A stretch of DNA of 15,759 bases, from positions 1 through 15,759 of the forward strand of contig PCWC01000021.1 of the NCBI GenBank assembly GCA_002787175.1, given 5' to 3'. The DNA is from Parcubacteria group bacterium CG11_big_fil_rev_8_21_14_0_20_39_22. Its GTDB lineage: Bacteria; Patescibacteriota; Minisyncoccia; Phycocordibacterales; GCA-002787175. The notes beneath the pieces are model-generated. The model saw only the letters and a list, made by a program, of their open reading frames with translations, was not told the origin of the DNA and made no database searches. Both the position numbers and the translations under genes were made by a program. This document shows positions 7,124-13,870 of this stretch, in pieces. Every line of letters starts with the position of its first letter. Position 1 is the stretch's first letter.

Positions 7124-7149
7124 GTCTTTTACATTTAGTGTCCTTTACA
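7124..7149 (-). promoter_or_regulatory. Direct repeat TGTAAARGAC downstream of promoter
   Basis: On the minus strand TGTAAAGGAC (7149-7140) and TGTAAAAGAC (7133-7124) are spaced 16 bp start to start, between the promoter at 7172-7200 and the start codon. The same 10-mer occurs at 6207-6216 and 6931-6940 on the plus strand. This is a candidate operator or mRNA element. Confidence 0.45.
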
Positions 7150-7171
7150 GCACTTGATATTTATGTCCTTA

Positions 7172-7200
7172 ATTATAACGGACAAAAATATAAAAGTCAA
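7172..7200 (-). promoter_or_regulatory. Near-consensus sigma70 promoter for the winged-helix gene
   Basis: On the minus strand TTGACT (7200-7195) is followed by a 17-bp spacer and a perfect TATAAT (7177-7172). Inverted pentamers TGTCC (7164-7168) and GGACA (7180-7184) straddle the -10 box and look like an operator. The expected transcript start is near 7165, about 80 nt before the ATG at 7085. Confidence 0.75.
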
Positions 7201-7213
7201 ACGCGGAATCCAT

Positions 7214-7244
7214 AGAACGTGTAGCGTGTAACATGTAACACAGT
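7214..7244 (-). repeat. GTTACA-type repeat between divergent genes
   Basis: The plus strand reads GAACGTGTAGCGTGTAACAT followed by GTAACACAGTC; read on the minus strand this gives the GTTACATGTTACACGCTACA order seen at 788-811. It lies just upstream of the winged-helix gene promoter. Confidence 0.65.
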
Positions 7245-7269
7245 CAGGATTCGCTTTGCGAATTCTGAC
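7243..7269. other. Hairpin between divergent promoters
   Basis: GTCAGGATTCGC and GCGAATTCTGAC form a 12-bp stem with one G-T wobble around a TTT loop. The inner ATTCGC/GCGAAT matches the stem of the terminator at 1561-1595, but there is no T tract on either side. It sits between the divergent winged-helix and ftsK genes, so a terminator role would be odd. It may be a relative of the terminator repeat. Confidence 0.55.
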
Positions 7270-7333
7270 CCGGGATTTATACAAAATTATCCTTATTACT
7301 CAGTCATAAATCACCTGCCTCCTATTTTCCCAC

Positions 7334-7413
7334 TTCTCCTGTTACAAGGTTACAAGTTTCATACTTTTTGTTGCATGCTACACGTTACACGTTATATGTT
7401 ACATGCTACGTGT
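7334..7413 (+). repeat. GTTACA-type repeat array upstream of ftsK
   Basis: This is the longest copy of the family in the window: successive GTTACAAG, GTTACAAG, GCATGCTACACGTTACACG, TTATATGTTACATGCTACG words. It ends about 12 bp before the ftsK -10 box and may supply the -35 side of that promoter. Confidence 0.7.
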
Positions 7414-7424
7414 ATTCCCTATGC

Positions 7425-7430
7425 TATAAT
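7425..7430 (+). promoter_or_regulatory. -10 box for ftsK transcription
   Basis: A perfect TATAAT lies 40 bp before the ftsK ATG, giving a leader of about 35 nt. No good -35 match is visible at 16-18 bp; the upstream sequence is the GTTACA repeat array. No Shine-Dalgarno site precedes the ATG. Confidence 0.5.
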
Positions 7431-7470
7431 ATGCCTATAAATATATTTAAATTTATTCACTTTTATACAA

Positions 7471-9732
7471 ATGGGAAGAAGACCTAAGAAAAAAAAATTG
7501 ATGGAATTGGGTGCGCTTCGAGGACTCGGGGAAGAGACCGTTCAGGCGGTTGTTACCGTGATTTTTTTCGTCATCGGAATATTTTTGATTTTATCGGCCT
7601 TTAATATGGCGGGTATGGTTGGTGAAACAGCTTACGTGTTTTTGGAGAAGTTATTCGGCATAGGGTACTTTCTGTTGCCAATAGCATTCTTTATGCTTGG
7701 AATATCGTTTTGGAATTACCTAAAGGAGGGTGTTCCTTTTTTCAAAATCGTGGGTTCTCTACTATTCCTACTTTCGGGCTTGGGTGTAATAAACGTTTTC
7801 TTCAGCAGTGGTGGTGGTATTCTTGGATCTATTATCTCCTCACCCTTGATAAAACTCTTCGACACGGTAGCGAGCGTTGTTATACTTACAGCTCTTTTCC
7901 TTATATCATTTCTTATCGTATTCGAGACAAAGTTTACTATTGACCCTATAAAAGCCCTTTTTGCCAAAATGTTTAGTAAAGCCAAGATAGACCCCGACGG
8001 GTCGGTTACCGAAAAAGAAGAGAAACATATAAAAAAGGCTGAGGACGAAATGGAAGAAGGAGACGAAGAAGAAAGTGAAGAGGGTGACGAAGATAAAGAT
8101 GATGAAGAAATTCCCGTAGCAAAAGTTAAGCAAAAAGATATCCAAGAAGAAGGTAGCTTGGGTTTTGCTATTCCTTTCAGACCGTCAAGCAAAGAGTACG
8201 CCCCTCCTCCCCTTTCCCTTCTTGAAGTCGATAAGGGCAAACCGGGTGTCGGAGACATAAAAGCACACGCAAACATAATTAAGCGCACACTTATAAACTT
8301 CGGTATCAACGTAGAGATGGACGAGGTTACCATAGGTCCATCGGTTACTCGTTATGCCTTAAAGCCAGCAGAAGGGGTCAAACTTTCGAGAATTGTTGCT
8401 CTGCAAAATGACCTGTCGCTCGCACTTGCAGCCCACCCTATCAGAATCGAAGCTCCGATACCAGGAAAATCTCTTGTAGGAATAGAAATACCAAATACCG
8501 TAAAAGCGACGGTCGGACTCGCGACCTTGTTCAAATCTCCAGAATATAGAGAATCAGATAAGCCACTTCTCTTGGGACTTGGAAAAGGAATTTCCGGAAA
8601 ACCTCATTTCGCCAATCTTGCCAAAATGCCTCACCTTCTGATAGCCGGAGCTACTGGAGCTGGAAAGTCGGTTACGATCCACGCTCTTATATCATCTCTA
8701 CTGTTTAGAAACTCGATGGAAAACTTGAAGTTTATAATGATTGACCCCAAACGAGTCGAGCTTTCCCTCTACAAAAAAATACCTCACTTACTCACTCCGG
8801 TCATAACCGATCCCAAAAAAGCTGTGCTGTCCCTAAAATGGGCAGCAAAAGAAATGGAAAGACGGTATGACATACTCGAATCAGAATCGGTTCGAGACAT
8901 AGATTCTTACCACAAAAACATATTGGGTCCAGCTCTTAAAAAGTTGGCGGGCAAAAAAGGAGCAGAAGAAAATGAAGGAAAGTTGCCTGAAATGATGCCT
9001 TATATAGTGGTAGTCATAGACGAACTTGCTGACATAATGACTTCATACCCGAGAGAACTCGAATCCGCCATTGTAAGACTTGCACAAATGAGCCGTGCAG
9101 TCGGTATCCACCTCATACTCTCTACCCAAAGACCATCAGTCAATGTTATTACCGGTCTGATTAAAGCCAATGTACCAGCTCGTATAGCCCTTCAAGTATC
9201 ATCTCAAATAGATTCGCGAACCATCCTCGACACAGGAGGTGCCGAAAAACTACTCGGAGCGGGAGATATGCTTTTCTTATCTGGAGAAATGTCTAAGCCA
9301 CAGCGTATCCAATCAGCATTTGTATCTGAAAACGAACTCAAAAAAGTGGTAAAATACCTATCTGAAAATTACGGCAGTGAAAATCTTGAAGAACTTAACC
9401 TTACAGGTGCAGATGGTAGCGGTCCGCAAGCAGCCGATATATTTAACGCTACCCTATCAGACGATGAAGAAGACGATGATTTGTACGAAGACGCTCGCGA
9501 AGAGGTTACAAAAAGTGGCAAGGCATCGACATCCTACCTCCAGAGAAAACTGCGTATAGGGTACTCCAGGGCAGCTCGACTTATCGATATACTTGAAGAA
9601 AGAGGGGTAATCGGACCGCCAGACGGCTCAAAGCCACGCGAAGTCCTCGGATCAGAATTCCCCGAACCGGAGGAAGTCGAGAGTACTGAATCTGACGAGG
9701 AAGACAAAAAAGAACCGAGCACTTACCTGTAG
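7471..9732 (+). CDS. ftsK: DNA translocase FtsK/SpoIIIE
   Basis: The product has 753 residues and appears complete. It is an ATP-driven DNA pump at the division septum that clears chromosomes and helps dimer resolution. A basic N-terminus is followed by four membrane segments at about 25-47, 61-82, 89-111 and 131-152. A very acidic linker lies at about 188-216. The motor follows, with Walker A GATGAGKS at 393-400, Walker B YIVVVIDELADIM starting at 511 (Asp517/Glu518), and the SRTILDTGGAEKLLGAGDML segment typical of the family. A winged-helix gamma domain at about 671-729 (STSYLQRKLRIGYSRAARLIDILEERGVIG) would read orienting DNA motifs. The linker is shorter than in E. coli FtsK, closer to SpoIIIE-type proteins. 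It leads a plus-strand series with the next gene 4 bp downstream. Confidence 0.97.
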   Translation: MGRRPKKKKLMELGALRGLGEETVQAVVTVIFFVIGIFLILSAFNMAGMVGETAYVFLEKLFGIGYFLLPIAFFMLGISFWNYLKEGVPFFKIVGSLLFLLSGLGVINVFFSSGGGILGSIISSPLIKLFDTVASVVILTALFLISFLIVFETKFTIDPIKALFAKMFSKAKIDPDGSVTEKEEKHIKKAEDEMEEGDEEESEEGDEDKDDEEIPVAKVKQKDIQEEGSLGFAIPFRPSSKEYAPPPLSLLEVDKGKPGVGDIKAHANIIKRTLINFGINVEMDEVTIGPSVTRYALKPAEGVKLSRIVALQNDLSLALAAHPIRIEAPIPGKSLVGIEIPNTVKATVGLATLFKSPEYRESDKPLLLGLGKGISGKPHFANLAKMPHLLIAGATGAGKSVTIHALISSLLFRNSMENLKFIMIDPKRVELSLYKKIPHLLTPVITDPKKAVLSLKWAAKEMERRYDILESESVRDIDSYHKNILGPALKKLAGKKGAEENEGKLPEMMPYIVVVIDELADIMTSYPRELESAIVRLAQMSRAVGIHLILSTQRPSVNVITGLIKANVPARIALQVSSQIDSRTILDTGGAEKLLGAGDMLFLSGEMSKPQRIQSAFVSENELKKVVKYLSENYGSENLEELNLTGADGSGPQAADIFNATLSDDEEDDDLYEDAREEVTKSGKASTSYLQRKLRIGYSRAARLIDILEERGVIGPPDGSKPREVLGSEFPEPEEVESTESDEEDKKEPSTYL

Positions 9733-9736
9733 AAAT

Positions 9737-10171
9737 ATGACAAATAATCCCAAGAAAATCTTAATATCGACTCTTATTGCGACAGTTTTTATAGGCTTAG
9801 GGTTTTTTGTCTATTTTGGAGCACGTGATTACATCCAAGGTCCTGTAATACGTCTCAGTGTGGGCAGGTACGAGCCACCCACCGAAAAAGATGTATTTAC
9901 AGTCGAAGGAAATACCCGCAATATCGCTTTTATAACATTAAACGGAAACCCGATTTTTACCGATGATAATGGTTATTTTAAAGAGCAATTGTTACTTGCC
10001 CCTGGCTATAATATAATTACAGTAGAGGCAAAGGATAGGTTTGGGAGAATAAAGAAAAAGGCCTTTGATCTGGTGCACATACCAAGGTCCCCTACAGTCT
10101 CCACAGAGACAGCTACCACTACAGCAATATTAAGAGATAACCGGCTCTCAGCAAGTACTGATAGCATTTAG
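9737..10171 (+). CDS. Small membrane-anchored Ig-like protein
   Basis: The product has 144 residues. A basic start (MTNNPKK) leads into one hydrophobic segment at about 8-28 (ILISTLIATVFIGLGFFVYF), so the rest is probably outside the membrane. Residues ~50-115 resemble a small beta-sandwich of the Glucodextranase_B/Ig-like kind: VEGNTRNIAFITLNGNPIFT, then DDNGYFKEQLLLAPGYNIIT and VEAKDRFGRIKKKAF. The C-terminal ~30 residues are Ser/Thr-rich and probably disordered. The gene starts 4 bp after the ftsK stop, so it is almost certainly cotranscribed and perhaps translationally coupled. Its function is unknown. Placement with ftsK would fit an envelope or division role, but that is only context. 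Confidence 0.85.
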   Translation: MTNNPKKILISTLIATVFIGLGFFVYFGARDYIQGPVIRLSVGRYEPPTEKDVFTVEGNTRNIAFITLNGNPIFTDDNGYFKEQLLLAPGYNIITVEAKDRFGRIKKKAFDLVHIPRSPTVSTETATTTAILRDNRLSASTDSI

Positions 10172-10176
10172 TCGTT

Positions 10177-10196
10177 TAGCATGTAACGTGCAGTAC
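10177..10196 (-). repeat. GTTACA-type repeat fragment
   Basis: A short copy (TTAGCATGTAACGTGCAGTA) lies just after the stop of the Ig-like gene. It shares the CATGTAACGTG core with the family elsewhere in the window. Confidence 0.45.
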
Positions 10197-10253
10197 GGAA
10201 CCCGCAACAAACCAACAACAAAAATATAACGGACCATCTTCTTATTTCATTAT

Positions 10254-10311
10254 TTGAAATTTTATTAGATGAATTAGAAATTAGGTGAATTTTCTTTCCC
10301 TTCTTTCTTCC
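10254..10311 (+). repeat. TTAGGTGAATT-type dispersed repeat, copy 2
   Basis: It reads AAATTTTATTAGATGAATTA, then GAAATTAGGTGAATTTTC and a pyrimidine run. It lies in the 249-bp gap before recA and matches the string inside tatD at 15300-15330 almost exactly, in the same plus-strand orientation. The remainder of the gap (10312-10420) is AT-rich, with no convincing promoter. Confidence 0.8.
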
Positions 10312-10420
10312 TTTTAAAAATTAAAAATTTGAACATTGTTTACAAAAATTTAGAAATACAAAATTAAAAATTTTATCTCAGATTTGAGATTTTAGATTTA
10401 ATCTTTAAGATATTAATACC

Positions 10421-11446
10421 ATGCCAGCAAAAAAAACAACGAAAACTAAAAAAGAAGAGAAAACACAAAATGTAGGAGTTGAAGAAGCTATCCGCCACAT
10501 TAAGACGAAATTTGGCGATGAATCAATAATGAAACTCGGTGAAAAACCTAAAGTCAATGTAAACGCTATCCCCACAGGCTCACTCGGTCTTGATAACGCT
10601 CTTGGTGTCGGAGGACTTCCCCGTGGACGTATAATAGAGATTTACGGTCCCGAATCATCAGGAAAGACAACTCTCGCTCTCCACGCAATCGCCGAAGCTC
10701 AAAAAAAAGGTGGTGTTTGTGCATTTATCGATGCTGAACATGCTATGGATCCAGATTACTCCGCAAAACTTGGAGTCAAAATAGACGAGCTCCTCATCTC
10801 TCAACCGGATAACGGAGAGCAAGCCCTTGAAATCGCCGAGAGTCTCGTACGTTCCGGCAAGATAGATATAGTCGTAATAGACTCCGTCGCCGCCCTAACC
10901 CCAAAAGATGAGATCGAGGGTGATATGGGAGCACACCATGTTGGCAAACAAGCTCGTCTTATGAGTCAGGCACTTAGAAAGCTCACCGCCATAGTAGCCC
11001 GCTCCAAGACCATCGTTATTTTCATAAACCAGATACGAATGCAAATCGGAGTAATGTTCGGGAATCCTGAAACGACACCGGGAGGCAAAGCTCTTAAATT
11101 TTATGCATCGGTACGACTTGATGTTCGCCGAATAGCTCAAATCAAAAAGGGTGACGAAATTATGGGTGGTAGGGTCCGAGTCAAAGTGGTTAAAAACAAA
11201 GTCGCCTCCCCTTTCAAACAAACCGAGTTTGACCTTATGTACAACGAAGGAATATCTCGTGAAGGAGAGATAATAGCTTTGGGAGAGAAATTCGACATTG
11301 TCCAAAAAGGTGGAGCCGGATCATATTCATTCGGTGAAGTGAAACTTGGTCGTGGCTACGACGCTACTAGAAGTTTCCTCAAAGAAAACAAAAAGATCAC
11401 GGATGAGATTTTGAAGCAGATAAGGGAGAAACTGAAAGAAGTTTAG
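10421..11446 (+). CDS. recA: Recombinase RecA
   Basis: The product has 341 residues and is full length. RecA polymerises on single-stranded DNA with ATP, pairs homologous DNA and drives recombinational repair. A Lys-rich N-terminal tail ([13 protein letters not shown]) precedes the core. Walker A is GPESSGKT at 76-83. The [14 protein letters not shown] segment follows, and Walker B is [12 protein letters not shown] with Asp154. The DNA-binding loop regions [20 protein letters not shown] and [20 protein letters not shown] are intact. The C-terminal domain ([20 protein letters not shown]) is present, but it lacks the long acidic tail of E. coli RecA. I saw no confident LexA-type operator upstream. 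It lies between the ftsK-Ig pair and efp on the same strand, separated by gaps of ~250 and ~180 bp. Confidence 0.98.
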   Translation: MPAKKTTKTKKEEKTQNVGVEEAIRHIKTKFGDESIMKLGEKPKVNVNAIPTGSLGLDNALGVGGLPRGRIIEIYGPESSGKTTLALHAIAEAQKKGGVCAFIDAEHAMDPDYSAKLGVKIDELLISQPDNGEQALEIAESLVRSGKIDIVVIDSVAALTPKDEIEGDMGAHHVGKQARLMSQALRKLTAIVARSKTIVIFINQIRMQIGVMFGNPETTPGGKALKFYASVRLDVRRIAQIKKGDEIMGGRVRVKVVKNKVASPFKQTEFDLMYNEGISREGEIIALGEKFDIVQKGGAGSYSFGEVKLGRGYDATRSFLKENKKITDEILKQIREKLKEV

Positions 11447-11464
11447 TGACACTGAAGCGACACT

Positions 11465-11483
11465 CCTGCCTGCCGCAGGCGGG
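11465..11483. repeat. GC-rich palindrome after recA
   Basis: CCTGCCTG and CAGGCGGG form an 8-bp stem (one G-T wobble) around CCG, 18 bp past the recA stop. There is no T tract, so it is a poor intrinsic terminator. It is a strong GC island in AT-rich surroundings, like the palindrome inside the 50-bp arms at the left end. It may be a dispersed palindromic repeat. Confidence 0.55.
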
Positions 11484-11558
11484 GAACTAAAACGCGGAAA
11501 CAACACAGAACCTGCTCAATAGCCTTATACCTCTTTATAGACTTTTACTCCCCTTTCC

Positions 11559-11564
11559 TATAAT
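11559..11564 (+). promoter_or_regulatory. -10 box for efp
   Basis: A perfect TATAAT lies 65 bp before the efp ATG. Only a weak -35-like sequence is visible near 11537-11543 (ATAGACT). With the GC palindrome after recA, this suggests efp has its own transcript. No Shine-Dalgarno site is seen before the ATG. Confidence 0.5.
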
Positions 11565-11629
11565 ATACCGCTTGTATAGCATGAAGCCGGTTTTAACTTA
11601 CCGACTTACCAACTTAAAATTTATCAACC

Positions 11630-12190
11630 ATGTTAGAGTACAACCAAATCACAAATAGGAAAATAATAGAACAGGACGGTGAACCGTGGGAAGTTATAGA
11701 TTCAAATGTAACTCGTAAGCAACAACGCAAACCGGTAAACCAGACCAAGTTAAAAAGTCTCCTGACCGGCAGAGTTACCGAACGTACGTTTGGTGCATCA
11801 GAAAAGGCCGAAGAAGCCAATATCGAGAAAAGGGAGATAAAATATATATACAACAACCGAGGAGAATGGTGGTTTTGCAATCCTAAAGACCCAAAAGACC
11901 GTTTCCCTATCGAAAAATCACTTATAGGACCTCAAGTCAAGTTTCTGAAAGAAAACGAAGCAGTTACTGCTCTTGTATTCAATGACAAAATCATAGGAAT
12001 GTCTCTTCCTGTAAAAGTAGAACTGAAAGTGGTTGAAGCCCCGCCTGACGTACGAGGTAATACTGCCCAAGGCGGTAATAAGGTTGTAATCCTCGAGACC
12101 GGCGCAGAAGTAAATGCTCCAATGTTTATAAAAGAAGGCGATGTTGTCAGAATAAATACTCAGACTGGCGAGTATACAGAAAGGGCGTAG
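11630..12190 (+). CDS. efp: Translation elongation factor P
   Basis: The product has 186 residues, the usual length. EF-P binds the ribosome between the P and E sites and relieves stalling at proline runs. The three beta-barrel domains are recognisable: an N-terminal KOW-like domain at about 1-63 (DGEPWEVIDSN), an OB domain at about 65-128 (EKREIKYIYNNRGEWWFCNP), and a C-terminal OB domain with VELKVVEAPPDVRGNTAQGG and ending ETGAEVNAPMFIKEGDVVRI NTQTGEYTERA. The loop that carries the modified lysine in E. coli (PGKG) reads KQQRKPVNQTK here. Ungapped alignment from the shared DGEP motif puts Gln32 at the E. coli Lys34 position. A 12-bp tandem duplication covers the stop codon. Confidence 0.96.
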   Translation: MLEYNQITNRKIIEQDGEPWEVIDSNVTRKQQRKPVNQTKLKSLLTGRVTERTFGASEKAEEANIEKREIKYIYNNRGEWWFCNPKDPKDRFPIEKSLIGPQVKFLKENEAVTALVFNDKIIGMSLPVKVELKVVEAPPDVRGNTAQGGNKVVILETGAEVNAPMFIKEGDVVRINTQTGEYTERA

Positions 12191-12207
12191 GAATAGGCGT
12201 AGGAATA
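12184..12207 (+). repeat. 12-bp tandem duplication over the efp stop codon
   Basis: GGCGTAGGAATA occurs twice in direct succession with no mismatch. The efp TAG stop (12188-12190) is in the first copy. It is probably a recent slippage event. Confidence 0.85.
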
Positions 12208-12208
12208 G

Positions 12209-12238
12209 CTATTAGGTGTTAGCTTTTAGCTGTTAGGT
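12209..12238 (+). repeat. CCTAACACCTAAAAG-type repeat, copy 2
   Basis: Read on the minus strand it matches 1626-1657 with two differences over ~29 bp. It lies between the efp stop and the terminator at 12249-12281, again next to a terminator. Confidence 0.7.
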
Positions 12239-12248
12239 AAATCAAGTC

Positions 12249-12281
12249 AAAGCCCCGTTTGCCGAAGGCAAACGGGGCTTT
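12249..12281. terminator. Bidirectional terminator between efp and rpsR
   Basis: A perfect 15-bp stem AAAGCCCCGTTTGCC / GGCAAACGGGGCTTT closes a GAA loop between two convergent genes. The A/T ends give a short U tract in either direction. It can end both the efp transcript and the rpsF-ssb-rpsR transcript. Confidence 0.85.
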
Positions 12282-12310
12282 GTATTATCTGTGTTAATCT
12301 GTAAGACTTC

Positions 12311-12514
12311 CTACCTCGCAATAAACGGAAGCAACCCCATAAATCTCGCTCTCTTGATAGCAAGAGAGAGCTTACGCTGATTCTTTGTTGCCACACCCGT
12401 TCGCTTTCGCGAAAGTATTCTACCGTGTGGATTTATAAACTTCTTTAGCACCTCGATATCTTTATAATCGATATGCTCGATATTGTTTTTTGAAAAAAAA
12501 CATTGATTTTTCAT
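12311..12514 (-). CDS. rpsR: 30S ribosomal protein S18
   Basis: The product has 67 residues. S18 binds 16S rRNA next to S6 in the platform of the small subunit. The family core is clear: the IDYKDIEVLKKFINPHGRIL segment, then SRKRTGVATKNQRKLSLAIK, and the RARFMGLLPFIAR C-terminus. The N-terminus keeps a single cysteine (KNQCFFSKNNIEH). It is the last gene of the rpsF-ssb-rpsR set, 79 bp after ssb. That gap holds repeated TTTGAGAT words and no promoter. The terminator at 12249-12281 follows. Confidence 0.97.
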   Translation of the reverse strand: MKNQCFFSKNNIEHIDYKDIEVLKKFINPHGRILSRKRTGVATKNQRKLSLAIKRARFMGLLPFIAR

Positions 12515-12593
12515 AATAATTTAGTCTGAAAGTTAAAATTCGAATTTAATTACTCAATTCTCATATTTGAGATTTGAGATTTTATTTTTGAGA

Positions 12594-13061
12594 TTAAAAC
12601 GGTATATCATCCGGATTTATCTCCTCGTCCGGATACTGGATACCCTCATCTCCCTTTCCGGTATCCTGATTGTCGCCACTCGCGTTATTATTTTGCTGAG
12701 CTTGGTCTTGTCCACCGGCAGAAGGAGATCCTCCTCCCCTTGGTCCAAACTGGACTCTATCGGCTACTATCTCAGTTCTGTATTTTTTTTGACCGTCCTG
12801 TCCTTCCCAACTCCTTGTTTGCATTCGCCCCTCCACAAAAACTCCGCTTCCCTTCTTCAAATATTGAGATACTATTTCTGCCTGTCGAGCAAATACGACA
12901 ACATTGTGAAAATCGCTCTGCTCTTTTTTGTTTCCGTCTTGGTCTTTATAAACTCGATTGGTTGCAACTCCGAATGTCGCTACCTTGACCCCAGAAGGGA
13001 GAGATCGAAGCTCCGGATCACGAGTCATATTTCCATAGATAAGTGCTTTGTTTAGATACAT
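12594..13061 (-). CDS. ssb: Single-stranded DNA-binding protein
   Basis: The product has 155 residues. SSB coats single-stranded DNA in replication and repair and recruits partners through its C-terminal tip. The OB fold spans about 1-105: MYLNKALIYGNMTRDPELRS, then VKVATFGVATNRVYKDQDGN, FHNVVVFARQAEIVSQYLKK, and FVEGRMQTRSWEGQDGQKKY. A Gly/Gln/Asn-rich linker follows, and the tail ends INPDDIPF, the standard partner-binding acidic tip. An in-frame ATG at 13091 would add ten residues (KICKLKINL) before the conserved MYLNKALIYG start. I chose 13061 because family members begin there and the extra stretch is AT-rich repeat sequence. Confidence 0.97.
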   Translation of the reverse strand: MYLNKALIYGNMTRDPELRSLPSGVKVATFGVATNRVYKDQDGNKKEQSDFHNVVVFARQAEIVSQYLKKGSGVFVEGRMQTRSWEGQDGQKKYRTEIVADRVQFGPRGGGSPSAGGQDQAQQNNNASGDNQDTGKGDEGIQYPDEEINPDDIPF

Positions 13062-13173
13062 AAGATTAATTTTCAATTTACAAATTTTCAATTTTCACTG
13101 TAATCCTTATTTACAATTGAAATTTGATTGAAAACTGTAAAATTGATAATTTATAATTGATAATTCGCTATGT
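13062..13173. repeat. AT-rich low-complexity spacer between rpsF and ssb
   Basis: This 112-bp spacer is built from AATTTTCAATTTACAAATTT, TTGATAATTTATAATTGATA and similar near-repeats. It is unusually long and simple for the middle of a ribosomal operon. Similar AT words occur at 230-260, 620-650, 10318-10400 and 12545-12597. Confidence 0.6.
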
Positions 13174-13656
13174 TTATTCTACCACAAGCTCATCTATAGT
13201 CTTATCAAGCTCCTCCTCCGATATGGGTGATTTGCTTTCTTCTTTCTTATCACCTTTTACATTTCCGATTGTCGCTTTCTCCTCTCTTTCCTTTATCGCC
13301 CTAAGAGGGACAAAAGTGTTTTCGCGTACGGTCTTTATCACGATTGATCTAAGTATTCCTTCATCAGACTTAAATGCGTCTGCGATTCTTAAAACCGATT
13401 CAGGCGAAGCCTCAAATTTGATCCAACCAAAATAGGCACGGTCAAACTTTTGGTATTTGCCCTCCTTTAGCTTACGCATAGTGTAAGATAGCTCTGTAAG
13501 TTTAGGGAAATCTTCACTTATTACTACAGCATTCTCCTTTTCAAGAATGCCTTTTAGTTCCCCAACCTTACCAGTTAGTTCTTCCTCTGCGAAAAGCGGT
13601 ACAATGTGGTAGCCGACTTCATAAACCTTCGGCTCCGCTTGTTCTTCTATATCCAT
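13174..13656 (-). CDS. rpsF: 30S ribosomal protein S6
   Basis: The product has 160 residues. S6 pairs with S18 on the small-subunit platform. The ferredoxin-like core is seen in KVYEVGYHIVPLFAEEELTG, the LSYTMRKLKEGKYQKFDRAY FGWIKFEASPESV region and ALRIADAFKSDEGILRSIVI-type strands near residue 100. After about residue 115 comes a charged Lys/Glu tail (EREEKATIGNVKGDKKEESK ... ELDKTIDELVVE), longer than the ~95-135 residues common elsewhere; bacterial S6 tails are variable. It begins the rpsF-ssb-rpsR order conserved in bacteria. No confident promoter was found in the 215 bp upstream. Confidence 0.94.
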   Translation of the reverse strand: MDIEEQAEPKVYEVGYHIVPLFAEEELTGKVGELKGILEKENAVVISEDFPKLTELSYTMRKLKEGKYQKFDRAYFGWIKFEASPESVLRIADAFKSDEGILRSIVIKTVRENTFVPLRAIKEREEKATIGNVKGDKKEESKSPISEEELDKTIDELVVE

Positions 13657-13870
13657 AATGTTATTGCTACATTAACTTATAATGGCGATACAGTACCACA
13701 ACTCCAAAGCAAAAACAAGGTTTGAAAATCCAAGTCTTAAAAAAGAAAAGGCGTCGTAAACAGAAAGATCGACAACCGCAATCAGGTTTACCCTGCGAGT
13801 CGCCCCGACAACCCTGCGCTCCCGCACATGGTGTCTCCTATTCGGATGTGCCATTCGTAAGCGTATCTAC
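13657..13870. other. Unexplained GC-richer patch between PIN gene and rpsF
   Basis: The part at 13770-13855 is distinctly GC-richer than its surroundings. It holds a direct repeat ACCCTGCG (13790-13797 and 13811-13818), a short hairpin GTCG-CCC-CGAC (13799-13809) and an inverted repeat GCACAT / ATGTGC (13824-13829 and 13846-13851). A 60-codon minus-strand frame (13854-13672) starts MAHPNRRHHVRERR, faintly like the start of ribosomal protein L32. It then turns hydrophobic and lacks the L32 zinc cysteines. It could be a decayed gene, a structured RNA or a leader for rpsF. I cannot decide. Confidence 0.35.

Noticed and set aside
7716..8333. 205-codon minus-strand frame rich in serine
   Set aside because: It is opposite the acidic Glu/Asp linker of ftsK; the Ser/Phe richness is the complement of GAA/GAT codons.
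10330..10342. GAACATTGTTTAC upstream of recA as a LexA-type operator
   Set aside because: It matches neither the E. coli nor the Gram-positive consensus symmetrically, and the surrounding AT-rich words make chance matches likely.
12567..13055. 162-codon plus-strand frame
   Set aside because: It is antisense to ssb, which has an unmistakable OB fold and acidic tip.
13681..13860. tRNA gene in the GC-richer patch before rpsF
   Set aside because: No T-arm/anticodon-arm layout or paired acceptor ends could be drawn on either strand.
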